Below are positions 42,576 to 42,597 of a stretch of DNA of 42,597 nucleotides, piece by piece. Both the position numbers and the translations under genes were made by a program. Each line of letters opens with the position of its first letter. The first letter of the stretch is position 1. The stretch spans positions 1-42,597 of the forward strand of contig DWWG01000062.1 of assembly GCA_019119875.1 (NCBI GenBank), written 5' to 3'. This DNA comes from Candidatus Dietzia intestinigallinarum (lineage in GTDB: Bacteria > Actinomycetota > Actinomycetes > Mycobacteriales > Mycobacteriaceae). Under the pieces are notes generated by a model. It saw nothing but the letters and a program-made list of their open reading frames with translations, did not search any database and had not been told where the DNA came from.

Positions 42576-42597
42576 ACAACGCCTTCACCGGCGTTGT
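42576..42597 (+). terminator. Probable gdhA terminator, cut by the window edge
   Basis: ACAACGCC (42576-42583) and GGCGTTGT (42590-42597) make a perfect 8-bp stem with a TTCACC loop. Any T-run lies outside the window. A smaller hairpin, CCCGGTG/CACCGGG, is at 42539-42555. Confidence 0.55.

Overview
The window is high-GC DNA from an actinobacterium of the order Mycobacteriales. Three gene neighbourhoods match Mycobacterium tuberculosis loci: htdX-fabG4-fadA2-fadE5 (Rv0241c to Rv0244c), dcd-udgA (Rv0321-Rv0322), and an AspC-type aminotransferase near a large Fe-S reductase (Rv0337c-Rv0338c). Actinobacterial habits agree with this: GTG starts, several starts 6-7 nt behind a TAnnnT -10 element (leaderless-type promoters), Tat and lipoprotein exports, and an IdeR/DtxR-type iron box. 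I lean towards Dietzia or a close relative, but the genus is a guess.

Layout. 1-4049 (+): the tail of an exported protein, a TmrB-like P-loop protein, a Nudix hydrolase, then a metal/peroxidase module (His-rich membrane protein, PCuAC copper-chaperone lipoprotein, Tat-exported Dyp-type peroxidase). 4209-8762 (-): two tandem secreted SGNH/GDSL esterases, a FabH-like ketosynthase III behind an array of CCGTAT/ATACGG half-sites, and an SRPBCC-domain protein. 8871-10993 (+): an MFS transporter translationally coupled to a fructosamine-kinase-family protein. 11005-13660 (-): two tandem paralogous PQQ-type sugar dehydrogenases, one secreted and one a lipoprotein. 13808-21675: the FabG4/HtdX/FadA2/FadE5 fatty acyl-CoA set, interrupted by a membrane-anchored VanW-like cell-wall protein. 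21904-23217 (+): a 437-residue protein built on 14-residue repeats, divergent from fadE5. 23606-23676 (-): tRNA-Gly(CCC). 23813-26716: a small membrane protein, two tandem DUF2470-like proteins (the second behind an iron box and a leader hairpin) and dcd. 27037-28485: UDP-glucose dehydrogenase. 28475-31298: a GlxA/AraC-type regulator divergent from an isochorismatase-type hydrolase and a luciferase-like monooxygenase. 31279-35648: AspC-like aminotransferase, and a GAF regulator divergent from an NTF2-like/flavin monooxygenase fusion. 35769-39035 (-): the Fe-S reductase with a long Ala/Lys/Gly/Pro-rich tail. 39227-40876 (-): a secreted chymotrypsin-fold protease. 41127-42476 (+): glutamate dehydrogenase.

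How it fits together. The core is lipid metabolism: an acyl-CoA dehydrogenase, a thiolase, a reductase, a hydratase, a ketosynthase and secreted esterases. A 15-bp dyad of the type GTTAC-N5-RGTAR occurs in three divergent promoter regions (fabG4/fadA2, fadE5/repeat protein, small membrane protein/DUF2470), which suggests one regulator links them. I see no mobile elements, CRISPR arrays or phage genes. The least explained items are the 14-residue-repeat protein on the fadE5 promoter, the iron-box DUF2470 pair, and a recurrent pattern of short tandem duplications lying across stop codons.
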